Assembly (NCBI GenBank): GCA_026400535.1
Contig: JAPLOU010000052.1
Coordinates: 223,159-287,158, forward strand
Origin: Hyphomicrobiales bacterium
GTDB taxonomy: Bacteria; Pseudomonadota; Alphaproteobacteria; Rhizobiales; Beijerinckiaceae
Direction of reading: 5' to 3'
DNA: 64,000 nt
The translations under genes were made by a program, and so were the position numbers. The notes under the pieces were generated by a model. The model was not told where the DNA came from. It saw only the letters and a list, made by a program, of their open reading frames with translations, and did not search any database. This document shows positions 23,139 through 33,093 of the stretch, in pieces (position 1 is the stretch's first letter; each line of letters opens with the position of its first letter).

Positions 23139-23926
23139 GCCAGTGCCCAGTGCGGTGAGCGACAAGCGACCAAGAAATTTGCCGGCTGAACGTTCACGCT
23201 GACCGTCGTATACCCAGGTTTGCTCTTGGACGGCTGGCGCGCTGACCCCTGAACGGAGCGGATGAGCAAATGGATGTCCCATCGGTTAGGTACGAACAGA
23301 TCATGCGGTGATAGCTGAAGGTGGCAGCATTGGTGGCCGTGCTGGCCGAATGTGCGCCATCAGTGCTGACCTCGACGGCCGTCCGAGGCGGCGCGACAAA
23401 CAGTTTCTTGACACGGCGGTTCGTGCGGCTCCACCCAGGACTGAAATCGAGTTTCCGGTTCCCTCTGACGTTCGATAGTTGTCCGCGGTGACAACTGGCC
23501 TGAACGTTTGAAACAACGCATTGTGGAAGCCGCAGGCCAATGCCGGGAGATCGCTGCTGGAACCAGCTGCGCGATCAAGCGTGAGTTTCGCTCGGCAGGC
23601 TGTTGCCGGGATTTCTGTCAAACAGGAAACAAGTGATGGGAGCTGGTCATCAGCTGGCCTCGGACAAGTTCCGAAACGGTCTATCCGGTCGTTCGTATGG
23701 TCGTGAAACCGGCAATATCGGTGCAATCAGGCGGGCGGCTGCATTTGCCAACGCGGACGCAAATAGCCAGACCCCATGCCAATAGCCCGTCGCTTGCCAG
23801 GTCGCTATGCTACTCGCAAGAGCAGCGCCGGCGCATTAACCCTGACCCAACAGGCTCTGGAACTTCGTTTGACAAAAGAACAAAAACGATACAAACAAGA
23901 ACATATCAAAAACATGGAGTTGAGTC
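23139..23926. other. Long gap between lolD and the dnaE region
   Basis: About 790 bases without a convincing gene. Short frames exist on both strands but show no family I know. A weak hint of a transposase-like segment (PERLKQRIVEAAGQCREIA on the plus strand near 23500) is not enough to call. The last 70 bases hold promoter-like and LexA-like elements upstream of the micropeptide, listed separately. Confidence 0.5.
23860..23902 (+). promoter_or_regulatory. TTGACA element with degenerate LexA half-sites upstream of the micropeptide
   Basis: TTGACA at 23869-23874 is a perfect -35 hexamer. Three GAAC tetranucleotides sit at 23860, 23878 and 23899; the LexA operator on this strand would read GAAC-N7-GAAC. 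Each GAAC has only a partial match (GACA, ATAC or GATA) at the required 11-base spacing, so no perfect box exists. No strong -10 is visible at 16-18 bases (TACAAA lies 15 bases downstream). Suggestive of a LexA-touched promoter but unproven. Confidence 0.35.
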
Positions 23927-24031
23927 ATGACCCGTCGTCTTGTTGTTGGCGTCACCGAACTGGCGTCTCTGGGAACGTTCATCGTGATGATCCTGACCTG
24001 GGCGGCGCTTCTGTCCGCCCCGGGGGTGTGA
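23927..24031 (+). CDS. 34-residue single-pass membrane micropeptide (SidA-like candidate)
   Basis: The ATG at 23927 has GGAG seven bases upstream and encodes 34 residues: a basic start MTRRLVV followed by one hydrophobic helix (LASLGTFIVMILTWAALL) and a short tail ending PGV. Charge distribution predicts the N-terminus in the cytoplasm. It sits 80 bases upstream of dnaE on the same strand, after an AT-rich promoter-like stretch with TTGACA and GAAC half-sites. In size and topology it resembles SidA, the 29-residue SOS-induced division inhibitor of Caulobacter crescentus that acts on the divisome in the inner membrane. The match is by form, not by an alignment I can run. It is too short for routine ORF calling. 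Confidence 0.55.
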   Translation: MTRRLVVGVTELASLGTFIVMILTWAALLSAPGV

Positions 24032-24111
24032 ATATCCCGACGTCGTGGGGCGCCGGGCCTCGACGCGCCGGGTGAGCGGCGCGATAACGGACCGGGGAGG
24101 GTCCGACGCCC

Positions 24112-27100
24112 GTGATTCCAGACGATGTGGCCTTTGTGCATCTGCACGTGCATTCGAGCTATTCATTGCTCGAAGGAGCGATGACGGTTGAGAAACTCGC
24201 CAAGCTTGCGGTGGCCGACAGGCAGCCCGCCCTTGCCCTGACCGACACCAACAATCTGTTCGGGGCGCTCGAATTCTCGGAGAAGCTTGCCGGCCTCGGC
24301 GTCCAGCCGATCGTTGGTATTCAGTTGAGCGTCGATTGCGCCGATGGGCAGGCCGTTTCACGCCGCCCGCTGCATGCGGCGCATCCGCATGTCGTGCTGC
24401 TGGCGGCGAGCGAGGCCGGATATGCGAGCCTTCTGGCGCTGGTAAGCGCCGCCTACATGCTGCCCGAACTTGGCGCCGCGCCGGTCGTGTCGCTTGATCT
24501 GCTGGCAGAGCATGCGCAAGGCGTGATTGCGCTGACCGGTGGGCAGGATGGCCCAATTGACTCCGCCCTGCGCGAAGGTCGCCATGAACTGGCCGCAACC
24601 CGGCTGGCGCGGCTCCAAAAGATCTTCGGGGATCGGCTCTATGTCGAGATCCAGCGGCCGGCCATCGGCGGCGGTCTCGAGACCGAGGCGGATCTGCTGG
24701 CGCTGGCCTATCAGCATGACATGCCGATCGTCGCCGCGAACGTGCCCTTCTTCGGCAAGGCGGCCGATTACGAGGCGCATGACGCCCTGATGGCGATCGC
24801 GGCGGGGCGCCTGATGTCGGATGACGACCGGCGGCGCGTCAGCGAGGGCCAGTTCTTCGCCACGCGCGCGGAGATGGTCAAGCGCTTTGCCGATCTGCCC
24901 GAAGCCGCGGCCACGACCGTCGAAGTCGCAATGCGCTGCGCCTGGCGTCCGGTCGTGCGCAAGCCGATCCTGCCGCGCTTCGAGACAGCCGACGGCCGTG
25001 ACGAGGCGGCGGAGCTGCGCGACCAGGCCGAGGCAGGCTTGCGCGAGCGACTGGCAGCGCATGGGCCGTCCACCGGCTTTTCGGTCGACGATTACCGCAA
25101 GCGGCTTGATTTCGAACTTTCCATCATCGAGCGGATGAATTTCCCCGGCTATTTCCTGATCGTGGCCGACTTCATAAAGTGGGCCAAGAGCCATGGCATT
25201 CCGGTCGGGCCAGGCCGCGGCTCGGGCGCGGGCTCGCTGGTCGCCTATGCCCTGACGATCACCGATGTCGATCCCTTGCGGTTCGGCCTGCTGTTCGAGC
25301 GCTTTCTCAATCCCGATCGGGTCTCGATGCCTGACTTCGATATTGATTTCTGCCAGGACAGGCGCGAGGACGTGATCGAGTACGTCAAGCGGCGCTATGG
25401 CGATGAGCGTGTCGCGCAGATCATCACCTTCGGCACCTTGCTGGCGCGCGGCGTGATGCGCGATGTCGGCCGTGTGCTGGAGATGCCCTATGGCCAGGTC
25501 GACAAGCTGACCAAGCTCGTGCCGCAGGCACCGGGCAAGATCACCCCGTTGGCCGAGGCGATCGCTGGCGAGCCGAAGCTGCAGATGGCGGCCAGGGAAG
25601 AGCCAATCGTCGGGCGCATGCTGGAGATTGCCCAGAAGCTGGAGGGGCTGCACCGGCACGCCTCGACCCACGCCGCCGGCGTGGTGATCGGCGACCGACC
25701 GCTCGATCAGCTCGTGCCGATGTACCGCGACCCGCGCACGGGCGCGCGCGTCACGCAGTACAACATGAAGTGGGTTGAGCAGGCTGGGCTGGTCAAGTTT
25801 GACTTCCTCGGCCTGAAGACCCTGACCGTGCTGACCACGGCGGTGCGGCTGATCGCCCAGCGCGGCATCGAGGTGAAGCTCGACAGCCTGCCCTTCGATG
25901 ATCCGAGGACCTACGAGATGCTGGCGCGCGGCGAGACGGTCGGTGTGTTCCAGGTGGAAAGCGCTGGCATGAGGAAAGCTCTGGTAGAGATGAAGGCTGA
26001 CCGAATCGAGGACCTGATCGCACTGGTCGCGCTCTATCGCCCCGGCCCGATGGACAACATCCCGACCTATTGCCGCAGGAAGCTCGGGCAGGAGCAGGCA
26101 AGCTACATTCACCCCGCTCTTGAGCCCTACCTGTCCGAGACGCATGGCATCATCGTCTATCAGGAGCAGGTCATGCAGGTGGCCCAGGCGCTGTCGGGCT
26201 ACTCGCTTGGCGAGGCTGACCTTCTGCGACGCGCCATGGGCAAGAAGAACCAGAAGGAGATGGACCAGCAGCGCAAGCGCTTCGTCGGCGGCGCGGTGGA
26301 TCGCCGCATTCCTGAAGCGCTGGCCTCGGAAATCTTCGACCTGCTCGACAAGTTTGCCAACTACGGCTTCAACAAGAGCCACGCGGCCGCCTATGCCATC
26401 GTCTCCTACCAGACGGCCTATCTGAAGGCGAATTATCCGGTCGAGTTCATGGCGGCGTCGATGACGCTGGACCTGTCCAACACCGACAAGTTGTCCGAAT
26501 TCCGGCGCGACGCGGAGCGCATGGGTATCAAGGTCGAGCCGCCCTCTATCAACCGCTCGGGCGTGCATTTCGATGTGCGCGACGGCGCCATCCATTATGC
26601 GCTGGCGGCGATACGGGGCGTCGGCGCTGAGGCGGTAGGCAGCATCGTTTCCGAGCGCGAACGGGCAGGGCCGTTCCGCGATCTTCCGGATGTCGCCCGG
26701 CGCCTTGATCCGCGGCGCATCAACAAGCGCACCTTGGAGGCGTTGATCGCGGCGGGCGCCTTCGATGTGCTGGAGCCGGACCGCGCCCGCGCCACGGCGG
26801 CCATCGATGGCATCATGGCCCTGGCGCAGCGCACGCGCGAGGCTGCACAGGGCGGCCAGAACGAGCTGTTCGGCATTGGAGGGGTCGATGCACTGGTCAT
26901 CCCGGCCACGCAGCCCTGGCTCGCCTCCGAAAAGCTGCAGAAGGAGCACGCTGCGGTCGGCTTTTTCCTCACTGGCCATCCGCTCGATGACTATCAGTCG
27001 GTGCTAACGCGCATGCGCGTGCGCCGCTTCACGGAATTCGCCGCCACGGTGCGCCAGACCGGCGCGTCCATGGGCCGGATCGCGGCTTCCGTCATCGACC

Positions 27101-27546
27101 GAAGCGAGCGTCGCACCAAGACCGGGAACAAGATGGGCATCGTCCAGCTTTCGGACCAGAGCGGCCATTTCGAGGCGGTGCTGTTCGCAGAAGGGCTGCA
27201 GCGCTTCCGCGAGCTGCTCGAACCGGGCAATGTCGTGCTGCTGATGGTCTCGGCCACGCTCGATGGCGACGAGGTCAAGCCGCGCATCGAGGGCGTCGAG
27301 CCGCTCGATGCCGCAGCCGCGCGCCAGAAGCAGGACATGCGCATCTTCCTGCGCGACGACAAGCCGGTCGCCGCTTTGGCCGAACGCCTCAAACAGTCCG
27401 GCGACGGCTGCGTCTCCATCGTGGTCATCGTCGATCAGGGCGAGGAGGAAATCGAGGTCGAACTGCCCGGCAAGCGTTTGGTCAATCCGCAGATTGCGGG
27501 GGCGCTCAGGGCCGTTCAGGGGGTGGTGAGTGTGGAGTTGAGTTGA
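24112..27546 (+). CDS. dnaE: DNA polymerase III alpha subunit
   Basis: Catalytic subunit of the replicative polymerase, 1144 residues, starting at GTG. Order of parts: PHP domain at the start (FVHLHVHSSYSLLEGAM), palm with PGRGSGAGSLVAYALTITDVDPL and the catalytic aspartates in MPDFDIDFCQDRR (about 406-415), the fingers and tandem helix-hairpin-helix region (RPGPMDNIPTYCRRK, YGFNKSHAAAYAIVSYQTAYLKA), and a C-terminal OB-fold. The PHP domain keeps its early HxH. It matches the replicative DnaE1 rather than the error-prone DnaE2: there is no imuA/imuB next to it, and its neighbours (lolD, rpsB) are those of DnaE1 in relatives. Confidence 0.97.
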   Translation: MIPDDVAFVHLHVHSSYSLLEGAMTVEKLAKLAVADRQPALALTDTNNLFGALEFSEKLAGLGVQPIVGIQLSVDCADGQAVSRRPLHAAHPHVVLLAASEAGYASLLALVSAAYMLPELGAAPVVSLDLLAEHAQGVIALTGGQDGPIDSALREGRHELAATRLARLQKIFGDRLYVEIQRPAIGGGLETEADLLALAYQHDMPIVAANVPFFGKAADYEAHDALMAIAAGRLMSDDDRRRVSEGQFFATRAEMVKRFADLPEAAATTVEVAMRCAWRPVVRKPILPRFETADGRDEAAELRDQAEAGLRERLAAHGPSTGFSVDDYRKRLDFELSIIERMNFPGYFLIVADFIKWAKSHGIPVGPGRGSGAGSLVAYALTITDVDPLRFGLLFERFLNPDRVSMPDFDIDFCQDRREDVIEYVKRRYGDERVAQIITFGTLLARGVMRDVGRVLEMPYGQVDKLTKLVPQAPGKITPLAEAIAGEPKLQMAAREEPIVGRMLEIAQKLEGLHRHASTHAAGVVIGDRPLDQLVPMYRDPRTGARVTQYNMKWVEQAGLVKFDFLGLKTLTVLTTAVRLIAQRGIEVKLDSLPFDDPRTYEMLARGETVGVFQVESAGMRKALVEMKADRIEDLIALVALYRPGPMDNIPTYCRRKLGQEQASYIHPALEPYLSETHGIIVYQEQVMQVAQALSGYSLGEADLLRRAMGKKNQKEMDQQRKRFVGGAVDRRIPEALASEIFDLLDKFANYGFNKSHAAAYAIVSYQTAYLKANYPVEFMAASMTLDLSNTDKLSEFRRDAERMGIKVEPPSINRSGVHFDVRDGAIHYALAAIRGVGAEAVGSIVSERERAGPFRDLPDVARRLDPRRINKRTLEALIAAGAFDVLEPDRARATAAIDGIMALAQRTREAAQGGQNELFGIGGVDALVIPATQPWLASEKLQKEHAAVGFFLTGHPLDDYQSVLTRMRVRRFTEFAATVRQTGASMGRIAASVIDRSERRTKTGNKMGIVQLSDQSGHFEAVLFAEGLQRFRELLEPGNVVLLMVSATLDGDEVKPRIEGVEPLDAAAARQKQDMRIFLRDDKPVAALAERLKQSGDGCVSIVVIVDQGEEEIEVELPGKRLVNPQIAGALRAVQGVVSVELS

Positions 27547-27871
27547 GGTGGAGAGCCATGCGGATATCGTTTCGGAAAGTGAAGCGGGTCTCAGTGTGGC
27601 AATGAAACGGACCATGAAACACAGACCGCTCAGAATCGATCTGTTTGCCGAAATGCAGGAGAGAGTCTCAATCGTCGTAAAGGACAATGGTCACGGAGTG
27701 TTCTGCGCTGAACCGCTTGCCCTCTACCCCGAACCCTGCTAACGCCCCTGCCATCCCACATGCGGACTTTCACGGTCGGAAGTTTATTCCGTCCATCCGG
27801 TGGCGAAACGTGGTCTGACCACGCTTGGCCGCACTGATCCGCAGAGGCACGTGTAACCGGAGAAAACGACC
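27547..27871. other. Gap and leader region upstream of rpsB
   Basis: 325 bases between dnaE and rpsB. No gene is recognisable. The last part must carry the promoter and 5' leader of the rpsB-tsf transcript; autoregulation of rpsB through its leader is known in other bacteria, but I cannot identify a matching RNA fold here by eye. GGAG lies upstream of the rpsB ATG. Confidence 0.5.
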
Positions 27872-28867
<996 letters not shown>

Positions 28868-28871
28868 TGCG

Positions 28872-28886
28872 CGGGCCTCAGGCCCG
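28872..28886 (+). terminator. Short hairpin between rpsB and tsf
   Basis: CGGGCC-TCA-GGCCCG, a six-pair GC stem with a three-base loop, starts five bases after the rpsB stop. There is no run of T, so it is more likely an attenuator or mRNA-processing/stability element than a full terminator. Confidence 0.45.
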
Positions 28887-28985
28887 TGTGTCCATCCAGT
28901 TTCCACGCGCAGGCGCAGCCAGAAGCTGCGCCTGTTGATCGTCTCACATGGCCCGGCCGGGCATTCCGCTTGAAAGGTGAATGAC

Positions 28986-29909
28986 ATGACAGCGATTACA
29001 GCTGCCCTGGTGAAGGAACTGCGCGAAAAGACCGACGCTGGCATGATGGACTGCAAGACCGCACTGGTCGAAAGCGGCGGCGATATGGAGGCCGCGGTCG
29101 ACTGGTTGCGCAAGAAGGGTTTGTCAAAGGCCGCCAAGAAAGCCGGCCGCACCGCCGCCGAGGGTCTCGTCGCGGTCAGCACCGCCGGCGCTGCTGGTGT
29201 CGTCATCGAGCTCAACGCCGAAACCGACTTCCTCGCCAAGAACGAGCAGTTCCAGGCGCTGTGTCGCAATGTCGCCGGCGTCGCGCTGGCCATCGGCGAG
29301 GATGTCGAGGCCGTGAAGGCCGCGGCCTATCCCGGCGGCGGGACGGTGCAGGAAGCCATCGCCAACGCCATCGCCACCATCGGCGAGAATATGGAGCTGC
29401 GCCGCGTCCGGAAGCTTGCGGTGGCGTCGGGCGTGGTCGCCAGCTATCTGCACAACGCCGCCGGCGAGGGCCTCGGCCGCATTGGCGTGCTGGTTGCACT
29501 GGAATCGACAGGCAAGGCCGACGAACTTGCCCTGCTCGGCCGCCAGATCGCGATGCATGTCGCCGCGACCAACCCCGTCGCGCTTGACCTCGCCTCGGTC
29601 GATCCAGACATTCTGGCCCGCGAAAAGGCTATCCTCGCCGACAAGAACGCCGGCAAGCCTGCGCATGTGCTGGAGAAGATCACCGAATCCGGCATGAAGT
29701 CCTACGCGAAGGAGTTCTGCCTGCTCGAGCAGGTCTACATCCATGACGGCTCCAAGTCGGTCGGCCAGGCCGTCAAGGAAAGCGAAGGCAAGGTCGGCAC
29801 CACGATCCGGCTCAGCGGCTTCGCCCGGTTTGCCTTGGGCGAAGGAATCACCAAAGAAGAGAGCGACTTCGCGGCGGAAGTCGCGGCGGCGGCGGGCGGA
29901 AAGGCCTGA
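28986..29909 (+). CDS. tsf: Translation elongation factor Ts
   Basis: Guanine-nucleotide exchange factor for EF-Tu. The 307-residue protein has the N-terminal UBA-like domain ([23 protein letters not shown]), then [14 protein letters not shown], the EF-Tu-contacting core ([18 protein letters not shown]) and the C-terminal dimerisation part ([18 protein letters not shown]). The ATG at 28986 has AAAGG eight bases upstream; a GTG at 28977 is in frame but lacks support. Downstream lies an intrinsic terminator at 29928, so the rpsB-tsf unit probably ends there. Confidence 0.97.
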   Translation: MTAITAALVKELREKTDAGMMDCKTALVESGGDMEAAVDWLRKKGLSKAAKKAGRTAAEGLVAVSTAGAAGVVIELNAETDFLAKNEQFQALCRNVAGVALAIGEDVEAVKAAAYPGGGTVQEAIANAIATIGENMELRRVRKLAVASGVVASYLHNAAGEGLGRIGVLVALESTGKADELALLGRQIAMHVAATNPVALDLASVDPDILAREKAILADKNAGKPAHVLEKITESGMKSYAKEFCLLEQVYIHDGSKSVGQAVKESEGKVGTTIRLSGFARFALGEGITKEESDFAAEVAAAAGGKA

Positions 29910-29927
29910 TCCGCGCCGGACCAACAG

Positions 29928-29952
29928 GCGGCGCCGAAAGCGCCGCTTTTTT
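29928..29952 (+). terminator. Rho-independent terminator after tsf
   Basis: A seven-pair stem GCGGCGC / GCGCCGC around loop CGAAA, followed directly by TTTTTT (29947-29952). This is a complete intrinsic terminator 18 bases after the tsf stop, 26 bases before the pyrH start. Confidence 0.88.
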
Positions 29953-29977
29953 GTGCCGTATCGGCGGGGAGGCGGTC

Positions 29978-30691
29978 ATGTCCAGTTTCAAACGCGTGCT
30001 CATCAAGCTCTCCGGTGAGGCCCTCGCGGCGCCTGACGGCTACTGGCTCTATCCGCAGGTACTCAATACCCTTGCGGCCGACATCGCGGAGGCCTCGCGC
30101 GCCGGAATCGAGATCGCGCTTGTCATCGGTGGCGGCAACATCATACGGGGCGCCCGCGTCAGCGCAGCCGGTTGGATCGACCGCGCCACGGCGGATTCAA
30201 TGGGGATGCTGGCCACCGCGATGAACTCGATCGCGCTCGAGAACGCGGTCAACGCCGCCGGCGTTACGGCCCGTACCATGTCGGCCGTGTCGATGCCGAC
30301 GATCTGCGAGACCTATGCGCGCCAGCCCGCGCTGCACCACATGGAGCGCGGCCATGTCGTGATCATCGCGGGGGGCACTGGCAACCCGTTCTTCACCACC
30401 GACACTGCAGCGGTCCTGCGGGCAGCTGAACTGAAATGCGAGGCTGTGTTCAAGGCGACCCAGGTCGACGGCGTCTACAGCGCCGACCCCAAGAAGGACC
30501 CGAATGCGACGCGCTACGATCGGGTGACCCATGCTGAAGCCATCTCGAAGGAGCTTGGCGTGATGGATACGGCGGCCTTCGCCCTGGCGCGCGATGCCGG
30601 CCTCACCATCGGGGTCTTTTCAATCGCCCAGCCCGGCGCCATTTATGCTGTGCTGAAAGGCGAGGGGCGGGCAACCTACGTTGTTCCCTGA
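29978..30691 (+). CDS. pyrH: Uridylate kinase
   Basis: Phosphorylates UMP to UDP; hexameric, regulated by GTP and UTP in most bacteria. 237 residues of the amino-acid-kinase fold: VLIKLSGEAL at the start, ALVIGGGNIIRG, DSMGMLATAMNSIAL, AGGTGNPFFTTDTAAVLRAAE and KATQVDGVYSADPKKDP. The ATG at 29978 has GGGGAGG upstream; an in-frame ATG at 29951 lies within the upstream terminator tail and is unlikely. First gene of a pyrH-frr-uppS-cdsA-dxr-rseP-bamA-lpx chain. Confidence 0.97.
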   Translation: MSSFKRVLIKLSGEALAAPDGYWLYPQVLNTLAADIAEASRAGIEIALVIGGGNIIRGARVSAAGWIDRATADSMGMLATAMNSIALENAVNAAGVTARTMSAVSMPTICETYARQPALHHMERGHVVIIAGGTGNPFFTTDTAAVLRAAELKCEAVFKATQVDGVYSADPKKDPNATRYDRVTHAEAISKELGVMDTAAFALARDAGLTIGVFSIAQPGAIYAVLKGEGRATYVVP

Positions 30692-30766
30692 GCCACTTGA
30701 CCGGGCCGGACACGATCCGCATGGTCATCGCGCACTTCTGGACCACCTGACGCAAAGGCCGATCCC

Positions 30767-31330
30767 ATGGCTCCTCCGACCTTCGACCTCAACGACATCA
30801 AGCGCCGCATGCAGGGCGCTGTGGCTTCGCTGAAGCATGACCTGAACTCGCTGCGCACCGGGCGTGCCTCCGCCAGCGTGCTTGATCCGATCATGGTCGA
30901 TGCCTATGGCTCGAAGATTCCGCTCAATCAGGTCGCGACGGTTAGCGTGCCCGAAGCGCGGATGATCAGCGTCGCGGTCTGGGATCGCAGCATGGCGATG
31001 GCCGTCGACAAGGCGATCCGCGAGTCCGATCTGGGCCTCAATCCGCAGACCGAAGGCCAGACCATCCGCATCCGCATCCCTGAACTCAACGAGCAACGCC
31101 GCAAGGAATTGGTCAAGGTCGCGCACAAATACGCCGAGGAGGCCCGCGTCGCCGTGCGCCATGTGCGCCGCGACGGCCTCGAAGTGATCAAGAAACTGGA
31201 GAAGGACGGCCTGATGTCGGAGGACGACGCCAGCCGCCAGTCCGACCAGGTGCAGAAGGCCACCGATCAGTCCGTGGCGGAGGTCGACGCTGCCCTTGCG
31301 ACAAAGGAAAAGGAAATCATGCAGGTCTAG
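30767..31330 (+). CDS. frr: Ribosome recycling factor
   Basis: Splits post-termination ribosomes together with EF-G. 187 residues, the usual length, with the three-helix-bundle pattern: [26 protein letters not shown]-type [68 protein letters not shown] and the C-terminal [18 protein letters not shown]. Sits between pyrH and uppS as in most proteobacteria. Confidence 0.97.
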   Translation: MAPPTFDLNDIKRRMQGAVASLKHDLNSLRTGRASASVLDPIMVDAYGSKIPLNQVATVSVPEARMISVAVWDRSMAMAVDKAIRESDLGLNPQTEGQTIRIRIPELNEQRRKELVKVAHKYAEEARVAVRHVRRDGLEVIKKLEKDGLMSEDDASRQSDQVQKATDQSVAEVDAALATKEKEIMQV

Positions 31331-31442
31331 GTGCTGGTCGCCGCGTGCGAATCAGTCAACTTGGGCGTTCCCGAACGTCGCTTTCGTTCAGGCGCTGAAA
31401 TCGGCTTGAAGACGCTCACACTTGGTCCAGCTTGCAAAACCG

Positions 31443-32207
31443 ATGAGTCCAACAACCGAAACTCTGAGACAGCCGGCTCCCGAGGGGCGGCCTCCTGCAC
31501 CGGGGCCGCGGCATGTCGCCATCATCATGGACGGGAACGGCCGCTGGGCACAGGCTCGGGGCCTCCCGCGTACAGAAGGACACCGGCGCGGTGTTGAGGC
31601 CCTGCGGCGCACAGTGCGCGCCTCGCGCGACCTCGGCATCGCACATCTCACCATCTTCAGCTTTTCAACCGAAAACTGGCGGCGGCCTGCGCTTGAGGTC
31701 AGTTTCCTGCTCGGCCTGTTCAAGCGCTTCGTACGCAATGATCTTGCGGAATTGCACGCCTCGAATGTGCGGGTGCGGATGATCGGCGACCGCGACAGCA
31801 CACCGGCCGATATCCGCGATCTGATTGTCCAGGCAGAAACCCTGACCGCCGCCAACACCGCCCTGACCCTCACGATCGCCTTCAACTACGGAGCGCGGGA
31901 CGAGATCGTGCGCGCCGTCAACGCGATGCAGGCTGAACGGGCAGCCCGCGGCGAACAAGGTCCGGTCAGGGAGGCTGACATATCGTGTCATCTCGACACC
32001 GCCGGAATCCCTGACCCCGATCTGGTGATCCGGACATCCGGCGAAGTGCGTCTGTCCAACTTCCTGATGTGGCAGGCAGCCTATGCGGAACTCGTGTTCA
32101 CGCCGGTCCTGTGGCCGGATTTCGACCACACCGCCCTCGAGGTGGCCCTCAACGAGTTCCGTTCGCGCGATCGCAGATTTGGTGGACTGAGCAGGCAGGC
32201 CGTTTGA
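31443..32207 (+). CDS. uppS: Undecaprenyl (polyprenyl) diphosphate synthase
   Basis: Cis-prenyltransferase that makes the C55 carrier lipid for peptidoglycan and O-antigen. 254 residues with the signature [20 protein letters not shown] (aspartate and glycine-rich binding loop), [30 protein letters not shown] and the C-terminal [20 protein letters not shown] then AELVF. An in-frame TTG at 31422 is possible, but ATG 31443 is favoured. The first 25 residues are a proline-rich tail before the enzyme core, not unusual. Confidence 0.96.
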   Translation: MSPTTETLRQPAPEGRPPAPGPRHVAIIMDGNGRWAQARGLPRTEGHRRGVEALRRTVRASRDLGIAHLTIFSFSTENWRRPALEVSFLLGLFKRFVRNDLAELHASNVRVRMIGDRDSTPADIRDLIVQAETLTAANTALTLTIAFNYGARDEIVRAVNAMQAERAARGEQGPVREADISCHLDTAGIPDPDLVIRTSGEVRLSNFLMWQAAYAELVFTPVLWPDFDHTALEVALNEFRSRDRRFGGLSRQAV

Positions 32208-32259
32208 CCGCCGCCCTTAAATCGGGTCAACCTCACTTCGCCGCACAGGAACCCGTTTG

Positions 32260-33081
32260 ATGGCCGTTGACGCCAATCCCTCACCGCCAAGGAGCGAGCT
32301 TGGGCTGCGCGTCATCTCGGGCGTGGTCATGGCCGTGGTGGCTCTGCTGACACTGTGGTGGGGCGACTGGCCATTTGCGCTGCTCTGGACGCTCGTCGGC
32401 GTTATTGCCGCATCCGAGTGGCTGAAGATCGTCCTCCCTGAGGCGCCCGACAACCATCGTTTCGGCCTGATGGGAGCCATCGCGCTCGCTGGGCTGACCG
32501 CTTTCATGGGACATGAGGCGTTGGCCATCGGGCTGAGCGTCGCCACCTCATTCGGCGCCTGGCTACTGGTGCGGCGCACGGTCCGTCTCATTGCTGCCGC
32601 TGGCGTCCTGTACGCGGCTGCCATTGCGATTGCGCCGATCATCGTGCGCATGGAGACCCACCTCGGGCTGACGCTCATCGCCTGGTGCTTCGCTGTCGTC
32701 TGGGCCACGGATGTCGCGGCCTATTTCACGGGCAGGGCGTTCGGCGGCCCTAAGCTCTGGCCGGCGGTCAGCCCGAAGAAGACGTGGTCAGGTGCGATCG
32801 GCGGTGCCCTGGCTGGTGTAATCGCTGGACTTGCGGTGTCCTTGCTCGCCGGTCGTTCCGGCGTGCCGTGGCCGCTTGGGGCCTTCGCGACAATGCTGTG
32901 CGGTCTGGCGGCGTCCGCGGCAGGACAGGCTGGCGATCTGCTGGAGTCATCGCTGAAACGCCGGTTTGGCGTGAAGGATTCCGGATCAATCATCCCCGGC
33001 CATGGCGGGGTTCTCGACCGTCTTGACGCCTTCGTCGTTGTGGTGACGCTGGCCGCTGTCGCCGTCCTAATCTGGCGCTGA
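32260..33081 (+). CDS. cdsA: Phosphatidate cytidylyltransferase
   Basis: Integral membrane enzyme forming CDP-diacylglycerol for phospholipid synthesis. About 273 residues with multiple hydrophobic helices and the family signature near the C-terminus: SPKKTWSGAIGG, then GDLLESSLKRRFGVKDSG and IPGHGGVLDRLD, containing the metal-binding aspartates. ATG 32260 follows AGGA with nine bases spacing; the TTG at 32257 is less likely. Located between uppS and dxr as usual. Confidence 0.95.
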   Translation: MAVDANPSPPRSELGLRVISGVVMAVVALLTLWWGDWPFALLWTLVGVIAASEWLKIVLPEAPDNHRFGLMGAIALAGLTAFMGHEALAIGLSVATSFGAWLLVRRTVRLIAAAGVLYAAAIAIAPIIVRMETHLGLTLIAWCFAVVWATDVAAYFTGRAFGGPKLWPAVSPKKTWSGAIGGALAGVIAGLAVSLLAGRSGVPWPLGAFATMLCGLAASAAGQAGDLLESSLKRRFGVKDSGSIIPGHGGVLDRLDAFVVVVTLAAVAVLIWR

Positions 33082-33093
33082 GGAGACGCGCGG

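Noticed and set aside
23480..23640. Possible IS630/IS66-like helix-turn-helix (PERLKQRIVEAAGQCREIA)
   Set aside because: Only about 15 residues look similar and the frame does not continue as a transposase on either side.
24358..26979. 873-residue open frame antisense to dnaE
   Set aside because: Long antisense frames are expected in GC-rich coding DNA. The translation shows no family motifs and mirrors codon positions of dnaE, which is unmistakable.
27548..27742. 64-residue frame between dnaE and rpsB
   Set aside because: No ribosome site, no family, and composition like non-coding leader sequence.
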